DNA of 64,000 nt from Methylocaldum sp002005105 (GTDB lineage: Bacteria > Pseudomonadota > Gammaproteobacteria > Methylococcales > Methylococcaceae): contig NZ_CP194902.1 of assembly GCF_051027545.1 (NCBI RefSeq), forward strand, positions 372,001 to 436,000, given 5' to 3'. The notes beneath the pieces were generated by a model. The model ran no database searches. It saw only the letters and a program-made list of their open reading frames with translations, and was not told the DNA's origin. Position numbers and translations under genes: made by a program. Shown here in pieces: positions 43,531-53,645 of the stretch (positions within the stretch are counted from its first letter, which is position 1; the number at the start of each line of letters is the position of its first letter).

Positions 43531-44784
43531 ATGTTTCTGCACCGACGGCAATCGCTTTGTCTATGGGGATCGCTGGCCTTGGCCATGCTCGGTCCGGCTG
43601 TGGCCAGCGAGCCACTGACTCTGAGCCAAATACTTGACCTGACCCTCAAAAACAATCCCGAACTCGTCGCTGCCCGCGCCCAAGTCCAGGGAGCGGAAGG
43701 CGATCTGATCACCGCCAAGGCTTATCCCAACCCCGAGATTCAAATGGGAGCCGGAGAATCGGTAGCGCGGGATGCGGGGGTCTTGAGGGGAGCTCTGGGC
43801 GGCGTCGATATCGCTCAACCCATCGAACTCCCGTATGTCCGCCGCCCTCGCCGGGAAGCCGGCGAAGCCGGTGTGGAAGCGGCCAGCGCATCCTACCGGG
43901 TTGTCAGCCTCAATGTGCTGACCCGGGTCAAGCAGGCGTTCTATAACGTGCTGCGGCAGCAGGAGCTGCTTCGTATGACGGAAGCCAATCGGGAGCTCCT
44001 CGAATCCATACGCGATAAGATCAGGTTGCGCGTCGAGGTCGGTGAATCCTCCCGCTACGAACTGGTCAAGGCGGAAGCGGAACTGTTGGGGGCCACCAAA
44101 AACCGGGAAAGCGCCGCCTTGCGCGTAGAACAGGCAAAAACCGCCCTGCGCGCCTTTATCGGCGGCGCATTGCCTCCCAAGATAGAAATCGCCGGCGAAC
44201 TGCCGTCCGAAATTCCTCCCCCCGACCTCGATAAACTCCGGGATAGCGTCTTGCAAAATCACCCGGCCCTAGTTCAGGCGCGCGCGGAAGTCGACCGGGC
44301 CAAGTCCCAGCTCGAACTGGAACAGGCTCTGCGCTATCCCCAACCCACCATAAAAGCCGGCGTCTATCGTGAGCCCCACCTGGAGCAATGGCGGGTCGAC
44401 CTCATCGTGCCGCTTCCTCTGTGGAATCAGCGGCAAGGCCCCATCGCCCGCGCCGCCGCCGACCGGGCGCGGGCGGACGCCCTAGCGAATCAGCAGCAAC
44501 TGAGCCTCGTATACGAACTGGACACCGCGATTACCGCCTTCCGCATCGCCAGTCAGCAAATCGAGACCTTCGAATCCGGCCTGCTGCGCGAAGCCGAATC
44601 GGCACTGAAAGTCGCCGAAGCCGCCTACCGCCTCGGCGAAAGAGGCATTCTCGATTATTTGGATGCCCAGCGCACCTTTCAAGCGGTACGCGTCGACTAC
44701 ATCAACGCCTTGTTCGATAAGAACGCCGCGCTGCTCGAAATCGAGCGGCTTCGGGCTCAGGACTATCAGGATCAGCCGTTATGA
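43531..44784 (+). CDS. czcC: outer-membrane factor of heavy-metal efflux (CzcC/TolC type)
   Basis: 417 residues: signal peptide (about 1-25, cut near AVAS), then two outer-membrane-efflux repeats with long coiled-coil helices (for example about 130-205 and 330-410). It forms the outer channel of a tripartite RND pump. Start ATG 43531 has GAGG 6 nt upstream. The stop overlaps the czcB start by 4 nt (ATGA). The symbol follows family naming; the metal is unknown. Confidence 0.88.
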   Translation: MFLHRRQSLCLWGSLALAMLGPAVASEPLTLSQILDLTLKNNPELVAARAQVQGAEGDLITAKAYPNPEIQMGAGESVARDAGVLRGALGGVDIAQPIELPYVRRPRREAGEAGVEAASASYRVVSLNVLTRVKQAFYNVLRQQELLRMTEANRELLESIRDKIRLRVEVGESSRYELVKAEAELLGATKNRESAALRVEQAKTALRAFIGGALPPKIEIAGELPSEIPPPDLDKLRDSVLQNHPALVQARAEVDRAKSQLELEQALRYPQPTIKAGVYREPHLEQWRVDLIVPLPLWNQRQGPIARAAADRARADALANQQQLSLVYELDTAITAFRIASQQIETFESGLLREAESALKVAEAAYRLGERGILDYLDAQRTFQAVRVDYINALFDKNAALLEIERLRAQDYQDQPL

Positions 44785-45911
44785 AAAAACCCATATTTTT
44801 TGCGTTGCTTGCACTTGGCGTCTGGCCCGTCTTCGGACAGCAGGAGCTCCAAAATGCGGAGACGACCGCCGAGATTGCCGTCAAGGCGCCCCCATCATTA
44901 CTTGAACGACTCAAAATCGAACCTGTCACATCGACGGAAATCGGCGAAACCCTTCATTTGCCGGGCCGGGTCACATTGAACGAGCACCGAGTGGCTCGCG
45001 TCGGGCCGAGCGTCACCGGCCGGGTGACCAACGTAATGGCCTTCATTGGACAAAACGTGCGCCAAGGTGAGCGCTTGGCGACCATCAACAGCACCGAGCT
45101 GAGCATCGCTCAGGCCGCATATTTGAAAGCCAAGACGCAAATGAACCTGCACCGGCTGGCGGTCGACCGGGCGCGCCGGCTGCTGAAAGCCGACGTGATC
45201 AGCCGTGCGGAGCTCACCGAGCGGGAAAGCGAATTGACGGAAGTCGAGGTGGAAGTCCGCGCCAGCGCGGACCAACTGGCGGTAATGGGCATGAGCGAGA
45301 ACGCCATTCAACGCCTGTCGAACAGCGGCCAGATCGATTCGGTGATCCCGGTCACGGCTACGCTGTCGGGAACGGTCATCGAGCGGGAGATTTCCATAGG
45401 CCAAATCGTCCAGCCCGCCGATGACTTGTTCACGATCGCCGATCTGTCCGAAGTCTGGGTCGTAGCCGAAGCACCGGAGCAGAAAGCCTATCTGGTCGAA
45501 ATAGGAGGCCGGGCCGAGGTGCAGATTCCGGCGCTGCCCGGACAGAAAATCACCGGCAAGGTGATCTACGTGGCGGATATCGTCAATCCATCGACTCGCA
45601 CGGTGACCGTGCGCATGGAGCTTGAAAACCCGGAACGCAAGATCAAACCGGAAATGCTGGCGACCATGGTCATTCATCGGCCCCGAATCACCTCGCTCAA
45701 TATCCCGGCCAAAGCCGTCGTGAGAACCGGCGACCGGGACTATGTGTTCGTGCATGCGACCGAAGACCAGTTCGTATTGACACCGGTATCCTTGGGCCCG
45801 GATCTGGGCGGACTCCGCCGGGTCATCGCGGGATTGACCGAAGGACAGCGGATAGTCGTCGATGGCGCGTTCCATCTGAACAACGAACGTATCCGCAAAG
45901 AGCTGGAGTAG
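44781..45911 (+). CDS. czcB: RND efflux periplasmic adaptor (CzcB/CusB type)
   Basis: 376 residues: signal peptide (MKKPIFFALLALGVWPVFGQ), then barrel-sandwich and alpha-hairpin domains (VGPSVTGRVTNVMAFIGQNVRQGERLATINS, in parts), a beta-barrel around VWVVAEAPEQKAYLVE, and the membrane-proximal domain at the end. It joins the inner-membrane pump to the outer-membrane channel. No histidine-rich tail is seen. Translationally coupled to czcC; czcA starts 3 nt after its stop. Confidence 0.9.
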   Translation: MKKPIFFALLALGVWPVFGQQELQNAETTAEIAVKAPPSLLERLKIEPVTSTEIGETLHLPGRVTLNEHRVARVGPSVTGRVTNVMAFIGQNVRQGERLATINSTELSIAQAAYLKAKTQMNLHRLAVDRARRLLKADVISRAELTERESELTEVEVEVRASADQLAVMGMSENAIQRLSNSGQIDSVIPVTATLSGTVIEREISIGQIVQPADDLFTIADLSEVWVVAEAPEQKAYLVEIGGRAEVQIPALPGQKITGKVIYVADIVNPSTRTVTVRMELENPERKIKPEMLATMVIHRPRITSLNIPAKAVVRTGDRDYVFVHATEDQFVLTPVSLGPDLGGLRRVIAGLTEGQRIVVDGAFHLNNERIRKELE

Positions 45912-45914
45912 GCC

Positions 45915-48900
45915 ATGATCGAAAACTTGATCCGCGCCGCCCTGAAGCAGCGACTGGTAGTCGTCATCATCGCGTTGTGCCTGGTCGCGTTCGGCTTCAA
46001 CGCCATGCAGAACCTATCCATCGACGCCTTTCCCGACGTGACCAACGTCCAAGTCCAAGTGGCCGCCGAAGTGCCCGGCAGCTCTGCGGAAGAAGTCGAG
46101 CGATTCGTGACCGTTCCTTTGGAAATCGCCATGACGGGGCTTCCAGGCCTGGTCGAGATGCGCTCGGTGAACCGCAATGCTCTGTCGCAGATCGTCCTGG
46201 TCTTCAACGACGAAACCGATGTCTATTTCGCCCGGCAACTGGTGCTCGAACGGCTGATCGAAGCGGCGGAACGCTTGCCGGAAGGCGTCACGCCCGTTCT
46301 CGGACCGGTTTCCTCAGGACTGGGCGAAGTCTACCAATACACCCTGGAGCGGCCCGACGACGGCGAACGCGCCCTGACCGAGGAGGAACTGACCGAGCGC
46401 AGGACCATACAGGATTGGGTAGTCCGCCCACTGCTCCGCGGCATCCCCGGCGTCGCCGAAATCAACTCGATCGGCGGCTTGGAGCGTCAGTATCAGGTCC
46501 TTCCCAATCCAGACCGCTTGCGCCATTACGGCCTGACGCTAAAAGACGTCTACACCGCGCTGGCCCTGAACAACGCCAACAGCGGCGGCGGCAAATTGCC
46601 GCAATACGCCGAACAATACCTCATCCGCGGTGTCGGCTTGATTCACGATGTCGAGGATATCGGCAACATCGTCCTCAAGGAAATCGAGGGCACGCCTATC
46701 TATATCCACGATGTCAGCGAGGTACGCATCGGTCATGCGGTACGTTCCGGCGCCGTGATCAAGAACGGCTACACGGAAGCCGTGGGCGGGATCGTTCTGC
46801 AGCTCCGCGGCGGCAACGCCAAGGAGATCGTCGGCCGGGTCAAGGAACGGATCAACGAAATCAACGAACAAGGGATGCTGCCGGACGGTCTTAAAATCGT
46901 GCCGTTCTACGATCGCACCGACCTGGTGGATGCGGCGATCCACACCGTGACCAAGGTACTGATGGAAGGCATTTTCCTGGTGGTGATCGTGCTGTTCCTG
47001 TACTTGGGCGACATCCGCTCCAGCCTGATCGTGGTGGCGACGCTGATCATCACGCCGCTGGTTACCTTCATGGCGATGAACCACTACGGAATCTCGGCCA
47101 ACTTGATGTCCCTCGGCGGGCTCGCCATTGCCATCGGCATCATGGTGGACGGCTCGGTGGTAGTCGTGGAAAACGCCTTTCACCATTTGGGCGAGGCTAA
47201 AGAAACCGGCGAAAGCCGCAGCTTGATCGTTCTGCGCGCCGCCGCCGAGGTGGGCACGCCCGTGCTGTTCGGGGTGGGCATCATCTGCCTGGTGTTCCTG
47301 CCGCTCATGACGATGACCGGGCTCGAAGGCAAGATGTTCGCGCCGCTCGCCTACACCATCGCGATCGCCCTGTTCATCTCGCTGATCGTGTCGCTCACCC
47401 TGTCGCCGGTGCTGTGCTCCTACCTTCTCAAAGGCGGGGCGGATCACGACACGCGCATCATCGCATTCATGAAGCGACCCTACCTCAAGCTGCTGCACTT
47501 TGCCCTGGGCAATCCTTTGAAGGTAGTTGCGAGCGCCCTAGCTTTACTGGTCTGCAGCCTCTTGCTGTTTCCGTTCCTGGGAACGTCCTTCATTCCCGAG
47601 ATGAAGGAAGGCTCCATCGTACCCGGCATCAACCGGGTCCCGAGCATGTCGCTGGACGAGTCGATCCGCCTCGAAAGCGAAGCCATGCGCCTGGCAATGG
47701 AAGTGCCCGGGGTGGCTAAAGCCGTTTCACAATTGGGACGGAGCGAAAGCCCGACCGATCCGCAGCCGGAAAACGAATCCACGCCTATCGTGACGCTCAA
47801 GCCCCAGGATCAGCTTCCGGACGGCTGGGATCAGAACGATGTCATGGACGCCATCCGCGAAAAGCTCAAGGTGCTGCCGGGCGTGAATATCGTGATGGCG
47901 CAGCCGATCTCGGACCGGGTGGACGAAATGGTGACCGGGGTGCGCTCCGATATCGCCATCAAGCTGTTCGGCGACGAACTGGAAGTGCTGAAGCAAAAGG
48001 CCGATGAAATCATCAGGGTGCTCAACTCGATCGAAGGCGCCGCCGACATCCGCGTCGAACGCGTGAGCGGCCAGCAGTATCTCACCATCGATATCGACCG
48101 CCAGGCCATCGCCCGCCACGGCATCAACGTGGCCGACATCAACGACATCATCGAGACCGCCATCGGCGGCCGCGTCAGTACCGAAATCTACGAGGGCGAG
48201 CGGCGGTTTTCGGCGGTAGTCCGGTTTCCTGAAAAATTCAGAAACAATCCGCAGGCCATCGGACAAATACTGCTGAAATCCCCCAATGGCGCCCTGGTGC
48301 CGCTGGAAGATTTGGCCATCATCGAGGTCGTGGACGGACCGGCGCAGATCAGCCGCGAAACTGCCCGGCGCCGTCTGGTGATCGGCGCGAACGTCAGGGG
48401 CCGCGATTTGGGCGGCTTCGTCGCGGAACTGCAAAAGGCCGTCGCCGAGCAAGTGAAGCTTCCGGAAGGCTATTACGTCACCTGGGGCGGACAATTCGAG
48501 AACCTGGAGCGAGCCATGCACCGCCTGATGGTGATTATCCCCATCACCATCGCGGCGATCTTCTTTCTGTTGTTTTTGCTGTTCAACTCCTTACGCTTCG
48601 CCGCCCTCATCATTCTGGTGCTGCCGTTCGCGTCGATGGGCGGCATCTTCTCGCTGTTTCTCACCGGGGAGTACCTCTCGGTCCCGGCCTCGGTCGGCTT
48701 CATCACCTTGTGGGGCATTGCGGTGCTGAACGGGGTGGTGCTGGTGTCTTATATTCGAGGGCTGAGGGAAGATGGGCTGTGCCAGGCGGACGCTATCGTC
48801 GAAGGCTGCAGGCAGCGCTTCCGGCCGGTGATGATGACCGCGACGGTCGCGATGCTCGGCCTGGTGCCCTTCCTGTTCGCCACAGGTCCCGGCTCCGAAG

Positions 48901-49016
48901 TCCAGCGCCCGCTGGCGATCGTGGTGATCGGCGGATTGATCACCTCAACCTTGCTCACCCTGGTGGTGCTGCCGACCCTGTACCGATGGTTCGAAGAAAA
49001 ACGCATCGAAGCTTGA
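45915..49016 (+). CDS. czcA: heavy-metal efflux RND transporter (CzcA/CusA family)
   Basis: 1033-residue proton-driven inner-membrane pump with 12 helices and two large periplasmic loops. Family signatures: NLSIDAFPDVTNVQVQV near the start and TM4 AIAIGIMVDGSVVVVENAFHHL. The TM4 motif has alanine where Co/Zn/Cd pumps have the first aspartate of DFG. The three methionines that bind Cu/Ag in CusA are not at the equivalent places (PSMSL, PENEST, VDEMVTG). So it is neither a clear zinc-type nor a clear copper-type pump. The operon ends with a PII-like gene. Confidence 0.92.
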   Translation: MIENLIRAALKQRLVVVIIALCLVAFGFNAMQNLSIDAFPDVTNVQVQVAAEVPGSSAEEVERFVTVPLEIAMTGLPGLVEMRSVNRNALSQIVLVFNDETDVYFARQLVLERLIEAAERLPEGVTPVLGPVSSGLGEVYQYTLERPDDGERALTEEELTERRTIQDWVVRPLLRGIPGVAEINSIGGLERQYQVLPNPDRLRHYGLTLKDVYTALALNNANSGGGKLPQYAEQYLIRGVGLIHDVEDIGNIVLKEIEGTPIYIHDVSEVRIGHAVRSGAVIKNGYTEAVGGIVLQLRGGNAKEIVGRVKERINEINEQGMLPDGLKIVPFYDRTDLVDAAIHTVTKVLMEGIFLVVIVLFLYLGDIRSSLIVVATLIITPLVTFMAMNHYGISANLMSLGGLAIAIGIMVDGSVVVVENAFHHLGEAKETGESRSLIVLRAAAEVGTPVLFGVGIICLVFLPLMTMTGLEGKMFAPLAYTIAIALFISLIVSLTLSPVLCSYLLKGGADHDTRIIAFMKRPYLKLLHFALGNPLKVVASALALLVCSLLLFPFLGTSFIPEMKEGSIVPGINRVPSMSLDESIRLESEAMRLAMEVPGVAKAVSQLGRSESPTDPQPENESTPIVTLKPQDQLPDGWDQNDVMDAIREKLKVLPGVNIVMAQPISDRVDEMVTGVRSDIAIKLFGDELEVLKQKADEIIRVLNSIEGAADIRVERVSGQQYLTIDIDRQAIARHGINVADINDIIETAIGGRVSTEIYEGERRFSAVVRFPEKFRNNPQAIGQILLKSPNGALVPLEDLAIIEVVDGPAQISRETARRRLVIGANVRGRDLGGFVAELQKAVAEQVKLPEGYYVTWGGQFENLERAMHRLMVIIPITIAAIFFLLFLLFNSLRFAALIILVLPFASMGGIFSLFLTGEYLSVPASVGFITLWGIAVLNGVVLVSYIRGLREDGLCQADAIVEGCRQRFRPVMMTATVAMLGLVPFLFATGPGSEVQRPLAIVVIGGLITSTLLTLVVLPTLYRWFEEKRIEA

Positions 49017-49029
49017 AAGAGGAGAGTCC

Positions 49030-49350
49030 ATGAAAGAGATCAAAGCCATCATCCAGCCCCAGCGGCTGAGCAAGCTCAGAAACGCATTCCGCCAGATGCG
49101 CGGCTTTCCGGGAATGACTGTGAGCCGGGTGGAAGGTTGCAGCCAGCACGAGGAACCGGAAGTCAGCCACGGCATTCGGGAAGAATTGACCGATTTTTCG
49201 CCCAAGGTTCGGGTGGAAATCGTCGCCCCGGACGACAAGGTGGATGAGATCGTCCAAATCATCCGTGAAAACTGCCGCACCGGAAAACGCGGCGACGGGA
49301 TTCTGTGGATCACGGAGACCGGAAGCTTTGAGCGAATTCGGATCGAGTAG
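49030..49350 (+). CDS. PII-like protein associated with metal efflux (PII-NG type)
   Basis: 106 residues with the GlnB-like fold: KEIKAIIQPQRLSKLRNAF at the start, a T-loop region that lacks the uridylylated tyrosine context of GlnB (GMTVSRVEGCSQHEEPEVSHG), VRVEIVAPDDKVDEIVQII, and TGKRGDGILWI. A PII subgroup linked to heavy-metal RND genes (PII-NG) is known. A CutA-like or metal-sensing role is possible but unproven. It is 13 nt after czcA, with GGAGAG before the ATG. Confidence 0.82.
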   Translation: MKEIKAIIQPQRLSKLRNAFRQMRGFPGMTVSRVEGCSQHEEPEVSHGIREELTDFSPKVRVEIVAPDDKVDEIVQIIRENCRTGKRGDGILWITETGSFERIRIE

Positions 49351-49391
49351 AATCCGGCGACGTTTTCACCCGTTAAGTGAGCCGCCTCCGG

Positions 49392-50159
49392 TCAGGCCCG
49401 GAATTCTACCACCACCGGGGCATGATCGGACGGCCGTTCGAGCTTTCTGGGCTCGACATCGATGCGGCAGCCCAAGCAATCGTCGGCCAGCAGGGCACTG
49501 ACCAGAATATGATCGATCCGCAGCCCCATGTTGCGACGGAACGCATTGAGACGGTAATCCCACCACGTATAGCTCTTTTCGGCCTGATCGAAGCGCCGGA
49601 AAACGTCGATTAACCCTAAATCGAGCAAGGCGCGAAACGCCTCCCGCTCCGGCGTGCTGCAGAGAATCCTCTCGCGCCAGGACTCGGGATCATAGACGTC
49701 CCGATCCTCGGGCGCGATGTTGAAATCGCCCAGAACGACCAAGCGCGGGTGACGCTCGAATTCGAGGCGCAGGTAATCGCGCATCTTGGACAGCCAGTCC
49801 AGCTTGTAGGCGTACTTGTCCGAACCCACCTCCCCGCCGTTCGGCACGTAAAGATTGACGATCCGGTAGTCGCCGATAGTAACCGCAAGAATGCGCCGCT
49901 GAGGATCGTCGAAGCCTGTCGGATCGGTGACCGGATCGCAACAATCGAGCTTGCTGAACACCGCAACGCCGTTATAGGTTTTCTGTCCGCTGTAAACCGA
50001 GAGATAGCCGGCCTCGGCCAGTTCCGCGACCGGGAACTCCGGATCGATCATTTTGGTTTCTTGAACGGCAAGCACATCGGGCTGTTCCCGCCCGAGCCAG
50101 TTCAAAACGTGGGGCAGACGTACGCGCAGGGAGTTGACGTTCCAAGTGGCGATTTTCAT
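49392..50159 (-). CDS. xthA: exodeoxyribonuclease III
   Basis: AP endonuclease and 3'-5' exonuclease in base-excision repair. 255 residues with the catalytic glutamate in VLAVQETKM, VFSKLDCC, the VNLYVPNGGE motif, GDFNIAPEDRDVYDP, and the final IDHILVS and SDHAPV histidines. Starts 1 nt after the lpxD stop, so the two may be co-transcribed despite unrelated functions. Convergent with the efflux operon. Confidence 0.95.
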   Translation of the reverse strand: MKIATWNVNSLRVRLPHVLNWLGREQPDVLAVQETKMIDPEFPVAELAEAGYLSVYSGQKTYNGVAVFSKLDCCDPVTDPTGFDDPQRRILAVTIGDYRIVNLYVPNGGEVGSDKYAYKLDWLSKMRDYLRLEFERHPRLVVLGDFNIAPEDRDVYDPESWRERILCSTPEREAFRALLDLGLIDVFRRFDQAEKSYTWWDYRLNAFRRNMGLRIDHILVSALLADDCLGCRIDVEPRKLERPSDHAPVVVEFRA

Positions 50160-50160
50160 A

Positions 50161-51222
50161 TCACTCAGCCTTCGCCAAGTCAGCCATTTTTTTCTCCAGA
50201 TTCTTCAACCGCGTCCACATCTCGTGCAAGCGCGGAAAAACCGCCATGTTTTTCAGATATTGCTGTAACGGCTGGGCGGGCCCGCCGGCGTACATGCCGG
50301 GCTGCTTGATGCTGTTGTGGAGCCCGGCGCGGTGGAGCAGCACGACGTCGTCGGCCACGGTAATATGGTCCAGGGTTCCGGTCTGGCCGGAAGCGATGAC
50401 CCTTTTCCCGAACCGGGTCGACCCGGAAATGCCGGTATGAGCGCAGAGAATGCAGTCTTCGCCGATTTCGACGTTGTGGCCGATATGGCACAGGGCATCG
50501 ATTACGGCTCCTGAGCGTATGATGGTGGCTCCGTAGGTGGCGCGATCGATATTGGTATTGGCGCCGATCACTACCCGGTCCTCGACGATAACCTTGCCGG
50601 TGTGCGGAATGCGGTAATTGCGACGGCGCTCGTCCTGGGCGAACCCGAAACCTTCCGAGCCGATCACGCAGCCGGCCTTCAGGATGACGTTGGCACCGAT
50701 CTCGCACTCGTAGCCGACGGTGCAGCGCGGATGGATCACCGTCTCCCGCCCGATTTTCGCCTTCTTTTCCACCACCGTATTCGCCATGATCACTACGCCG
50801 GGGCCGAGACTGACCTCGGCGCCTAGCACCACGCCGGGACCGATCACCGCATCCTCGGGCACCGCGACGCTCTCGTGAATCACCGCGGAAGGGTGAATCC
50901 GGGGCCATTCGACATCCCGCACGTCGCGGTCGCCGTAAGTCTGCTTGAGCAGCGCGATGGCCAGGCGCACATTCGGTGCGATCAGCAGAGACGCCCCGGC
51001 ATCGCTCAATTCTGCGGCGATCGCCTCGGTAGTCACTACTGCGGCGGGCTTCAGTTCACGGACTTGGGGCAGATATTTCACATGATCTACGAACACCAAG
51101 TCCCCGGGCGCGCAATCGTCGACAGGCGCGAGGCGGCGGATGACTTGATCAGGTCCGCGGTGGTCGACGATCAGACCCTGAGTCCTGAAACGCTCAAATA
51201 CTTCCGAGGCGAGTAAATTCAT
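50161..51222 (-). CDS. lpxD: UDP-3-O-(3-hydroxyacyl)glucosamine N-acyltransferase
   Basis: Third step of lipid A synthesis. 353 residues from ATG 51222; the longer frame from 51294 is not family-like. N-terminal uridine-binding domain, a left-handed beta-helix of hexapeptide repeats (about 100-290), and a C-terminal helix with coiled-coil pattern (LHEMWTRLKNLEKKMADL). Catalytic histidine expected in IDALCHIGHNVEIGED. It is outside the usual bamA-lpxD-fabZ-lpxA cluster, so it may be a second copy. Confidence 0.92.
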   Translation of the reverse strand: MNLLASEVFERFRTQGLIVDHRGPDQVIRRLAPVDDCAPGDLVFVDHVKYLPQVRELKPAAVVTTEAIAAELSDAGASLLIAPNVRLAIALLKQTYGDRDVRDVEWPRIHPSAVIHESVAVPEDAVIGPGVVLGAEVSLGPGVVIMANTVVEKKAKIGRETVIHPRCTVGYECEIGANVILKAGCVIGSEGFGFAQDERRRNYRIPHTGKVIVEDRVVIGANTNIDRATYGATIIRSGAVIDALCHIGHNVEIGEDCILCAHTGISGSTRFGKRVIASGQTGTLDHITVADDVVLLHRAGLHNSIKQPGMYAGGPAQPLQQYLKNMAVFPRLHEMWTRLKNLEKKMADLAKAE

Positions 51223-51879
51223 AGATAAATCCAAGTATTTAAGATTGAACGGGAATAATCCTAGAAACGGCAATCGGGTGAGCCGCAGCTTCACCCAAGC
51301 GGCGAAGCGGATAAAAGCCGGAATAGCCGGGACTCATGAAGTTCTTCGAGCCCATCGAAGCGGTCAATTGCCCTTTCTAGGATAATATGAAGCCGGAAAA
51401 AGGCGGGCAACCCCTTTCGTGGTATCGCAATGCACTTAAGTTAAGCCGTCATTCCCTGCCGGGGTGATCTTAGTCATCTTCACTAACCGGCATCGCGTGG
51501 TATCGGCCGCCTGCGCCGAACCCAGTCGAGGTCACGGCTCAAGTGGGACGAGTACGTTTCTCCGCCTATCCGATATCGCGTCGCCCGGATTGCCGGGCAA
51601 CGCCGCTTTTCATCCTTCGCCGATAAAAGACCTATGGCACGACCATAGAGGGTCCGGCATGCAACGACTCTTACCGCACTTGGTCAAATCAATGAAAAAA
51701 CTCGGACCAACTGTCGCCGAGCAAGCCGAAAACGGCTGGGATTTCGCCCAAGGATATCGGCAAACCGATTGTTATTGGCGATTTAGTGTAATATTCCCTT
51801 CGATTTCTGCTGAGAAATTAAATATTTCGGTTCCGATCCGGCACTTTTAGATCTTTTTAGGTCTAAGGCGCTTTGCTTT
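51223..51879. other. 657-bp gap upstream of the type II secretion operon
   Basis: No family-like reading frame on either strand. It must hold the lpxD promoter (left) and the gspE promoter (right). A TAATAT at 51789-51794 could be a -10 for gspE, but no good -35 is spaced 16-18 bp upstream. Confidence 0.45.
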
Positions 51880-53640
51880 ATGCGAGAAAAGACTTTGGCC
51901 ATTGCACCGCAACAGCTAAATCCGCCGGCAACCTACGCGGAATCCATTGTGGAACACCCGTACGAGCGTTTTGCCGATGAACTCGTCAGGCGCGGGAAGG
52001 TGCGCGAGGCGGAGATCCACCGCGCAAAACGCTTGGCGGCGCAAGCCGACGAGCAGAAGCTGCCCGCGCTTCTGGCCAGGCTCGGCATCGTGTCCGAGCG
52101 CGATACCGCGGAAATATTGGCCGAGGTCGGGTCATTGCCCCTGGTGTCGCCCGCGGACTATCCCGATACCTCGCCGCTTCCCGATACCGTAGCCATCCGT
52201 TTTCTCAAGGAAAATCACGTAGTCGGCATAGCCGCCCAAGATAATGAATTCATCGTTGCGGTGGCGGATCCGTTCGATCGCGATCTATTGGCCGCCCTCG
52301 CCCTGGCCTGCGAAAAACCCGTGCGGCCGTATGTGGGACTGCCGTCCGAAATCGACCGAGCGCTCGAACAGCAACTCGGTTCCGGAAAGACCCTGATGGG
52401 CCAGATTGTCGAGGACCTCGGCAGCGACGAGGAAATCGACGAGGCCGATGTGGAGCACCTCAAGGACCTGGCCTCCGAAGCGCCGGTAATCCGCATGGTC
52501 AATCTGATCATGCAGCGGGCGGTGGAGTCGCGCGCCTCCGATATTCACGTCGAACCGTTCGAACAGCGGCTCAAGGTCCGCTTCCGGGTCGACGGCGTGC
52601 TGCGCGAGGTGGAAGCTCCGCCGGTCAGATCCACCGCGGCCGTAATTTCGCGCATCAAGATCATGGCCAAGCTCAACATCGCCGAGCGCCGCCTGCCCCA
52701 GGACGGACGCATCAAGCTCCAGGTGCAGGGCAAGGAGCTGGATTTGCGCGTCTCCACCGTACCGACCATGTACGGCGAAAGCGTCGTCATTCGTCTCCTG
52801 CACAAGGAAAGCATCGTCTTCGATTTTTCGTCCCTCGGCTTCGAGGGAGCCATGCTCGAGCGATTCCTGAACGTGCTGGCGCTTCCCCACGGCATCATCC
52901 TGATAACGGGCCCCACCGGCAGCGGCAAAAGCACCACGCTGTACACGGCGCTGCACAAGCTCAATACGCCCGAGCGCAAGATCATCACGGTCGAAGATCC
53001 GGTGGAGTATCAACTGGAGGGCGTCAACCAAATCCAGACCAAGCCCCAGATCGGACTGACTTTCGCCAACGCCCTGCGCTCGATCGTCCGGCAAGACCCG
53101 GATGTCATCATGATCGGCGAAATGCGCGATTTGGAAACGGCTCGCATCGCCGTGCAATCGGCGCTTACCGGCCATTTGGTGTTGTCGACGCTGCATACCA
53201 ACGACGCCGCGGGCGGCGTAACCCGCCTCATGGACATGGGCTTGGAGGACTATCTCATCACCTCCACCGTGAACGGCATCCTGGGTCAACGCCTGGTGCG
53301 CCGCCTCTGCCCGAATTGTCGCGAGCCCTATCCCGCCATGGCCGAGATGGTGGAAGAAATGAGGCTGGCGAGGTTCGCCGATGGTCCGGTGGTCCTGCAT
53401 CACCCCAAAGGCTGCGAGCAGTGCGACGGAACCGGCTATCGCGGACGCCTTGCAATCCAGGAATTCTTGGTCATGAGCGACGGTATCCGCCGTCTGGTGA
53501 TGAGCCATGCCCAGTCGCGGCAGATCGAGGAACTTGCCCTGCAGGAGGGTATGTACACCATGTACGAAGACGGCTTGCGCAAGGCCGTCATGGGCCTGAC
53601 CACGATCGAGGAAGTTCTGCGCGTCACTTCGGATAGCTGA
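51880..53640 (+). CDS. gspE: type II secretion ATPase GspE
   Basis: Cytoplasmic hexameric ATPase that powers pseudopilus assembly. 586 residues: N-terminal N1/N2 domains, then the motor with Walker A GPTGSGKSTT near 344-353. Asp-box and His-box regions are present (MIGEMRDLETARIAVQSALTGHLVLSTLHTNDA, in parts). The zinc domain has CPNC near 477 and CEQC near 512. First gene of an 11-gene operon in the order E-F-G-H-I-J-K-L-M-N-D, as in Xanthomonas xps. Confidence 0.97.
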   Translation: MREKTLAIAPQQLNPPATYAESIVEHPYERFADELVRRGKVREAEIHRAKRLAAQADEQKLPALLARLGIVSERDTAEILAEVGSLPLVSPADYPDTSPLPDTVAIRFLKENHVVGIAAQDNEFIVAVADPFDRDLLAALALACEKPVRPYVGLPSEIDRALEQQLGSGKTLMGQIVEDLGSDEEIDEADVEHLKDLASEAPVIRMVNLIMQRAVESRASDIHVEPFEQRLKVRFRVDGVLREVEAPPVRSTAAVISRIKIMAKLNIAERRLPQDGRIKLQVQGKELDLRVSTVPTMYGESVVIRLLHKESIVFDFSSLGFEGAMLERFLNVLALPHGIILITGPTGSGKSTTLYTALHKLNTPERKIITVEDPVEYQLEGVNQIQTKPQIGLTFANALRSIVRQDPDVIMIGEMRDLETARIAVQSALTGHLVLSTLHTNDAAGGVTRLMDMGLEDYLITSTVNGILGQRLVRRLCPNCREPYPAMAEMVEEMRLARFADGPVVLHHPKGCEQCDGTGYRGRLAIQEFLVMSDGIRRLVMSHAQSRQIEELALQEGMYTMYEDGLRKAVMGLTTIEEVLRVTSDS

Positions 53641-53645
53641 GGATT

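Noticed and set aside
51464..51850. 128-codon plus-strand frame before gspE
   Set aside because: No domain, no signal or membrane segment, odd composition, poor start site.
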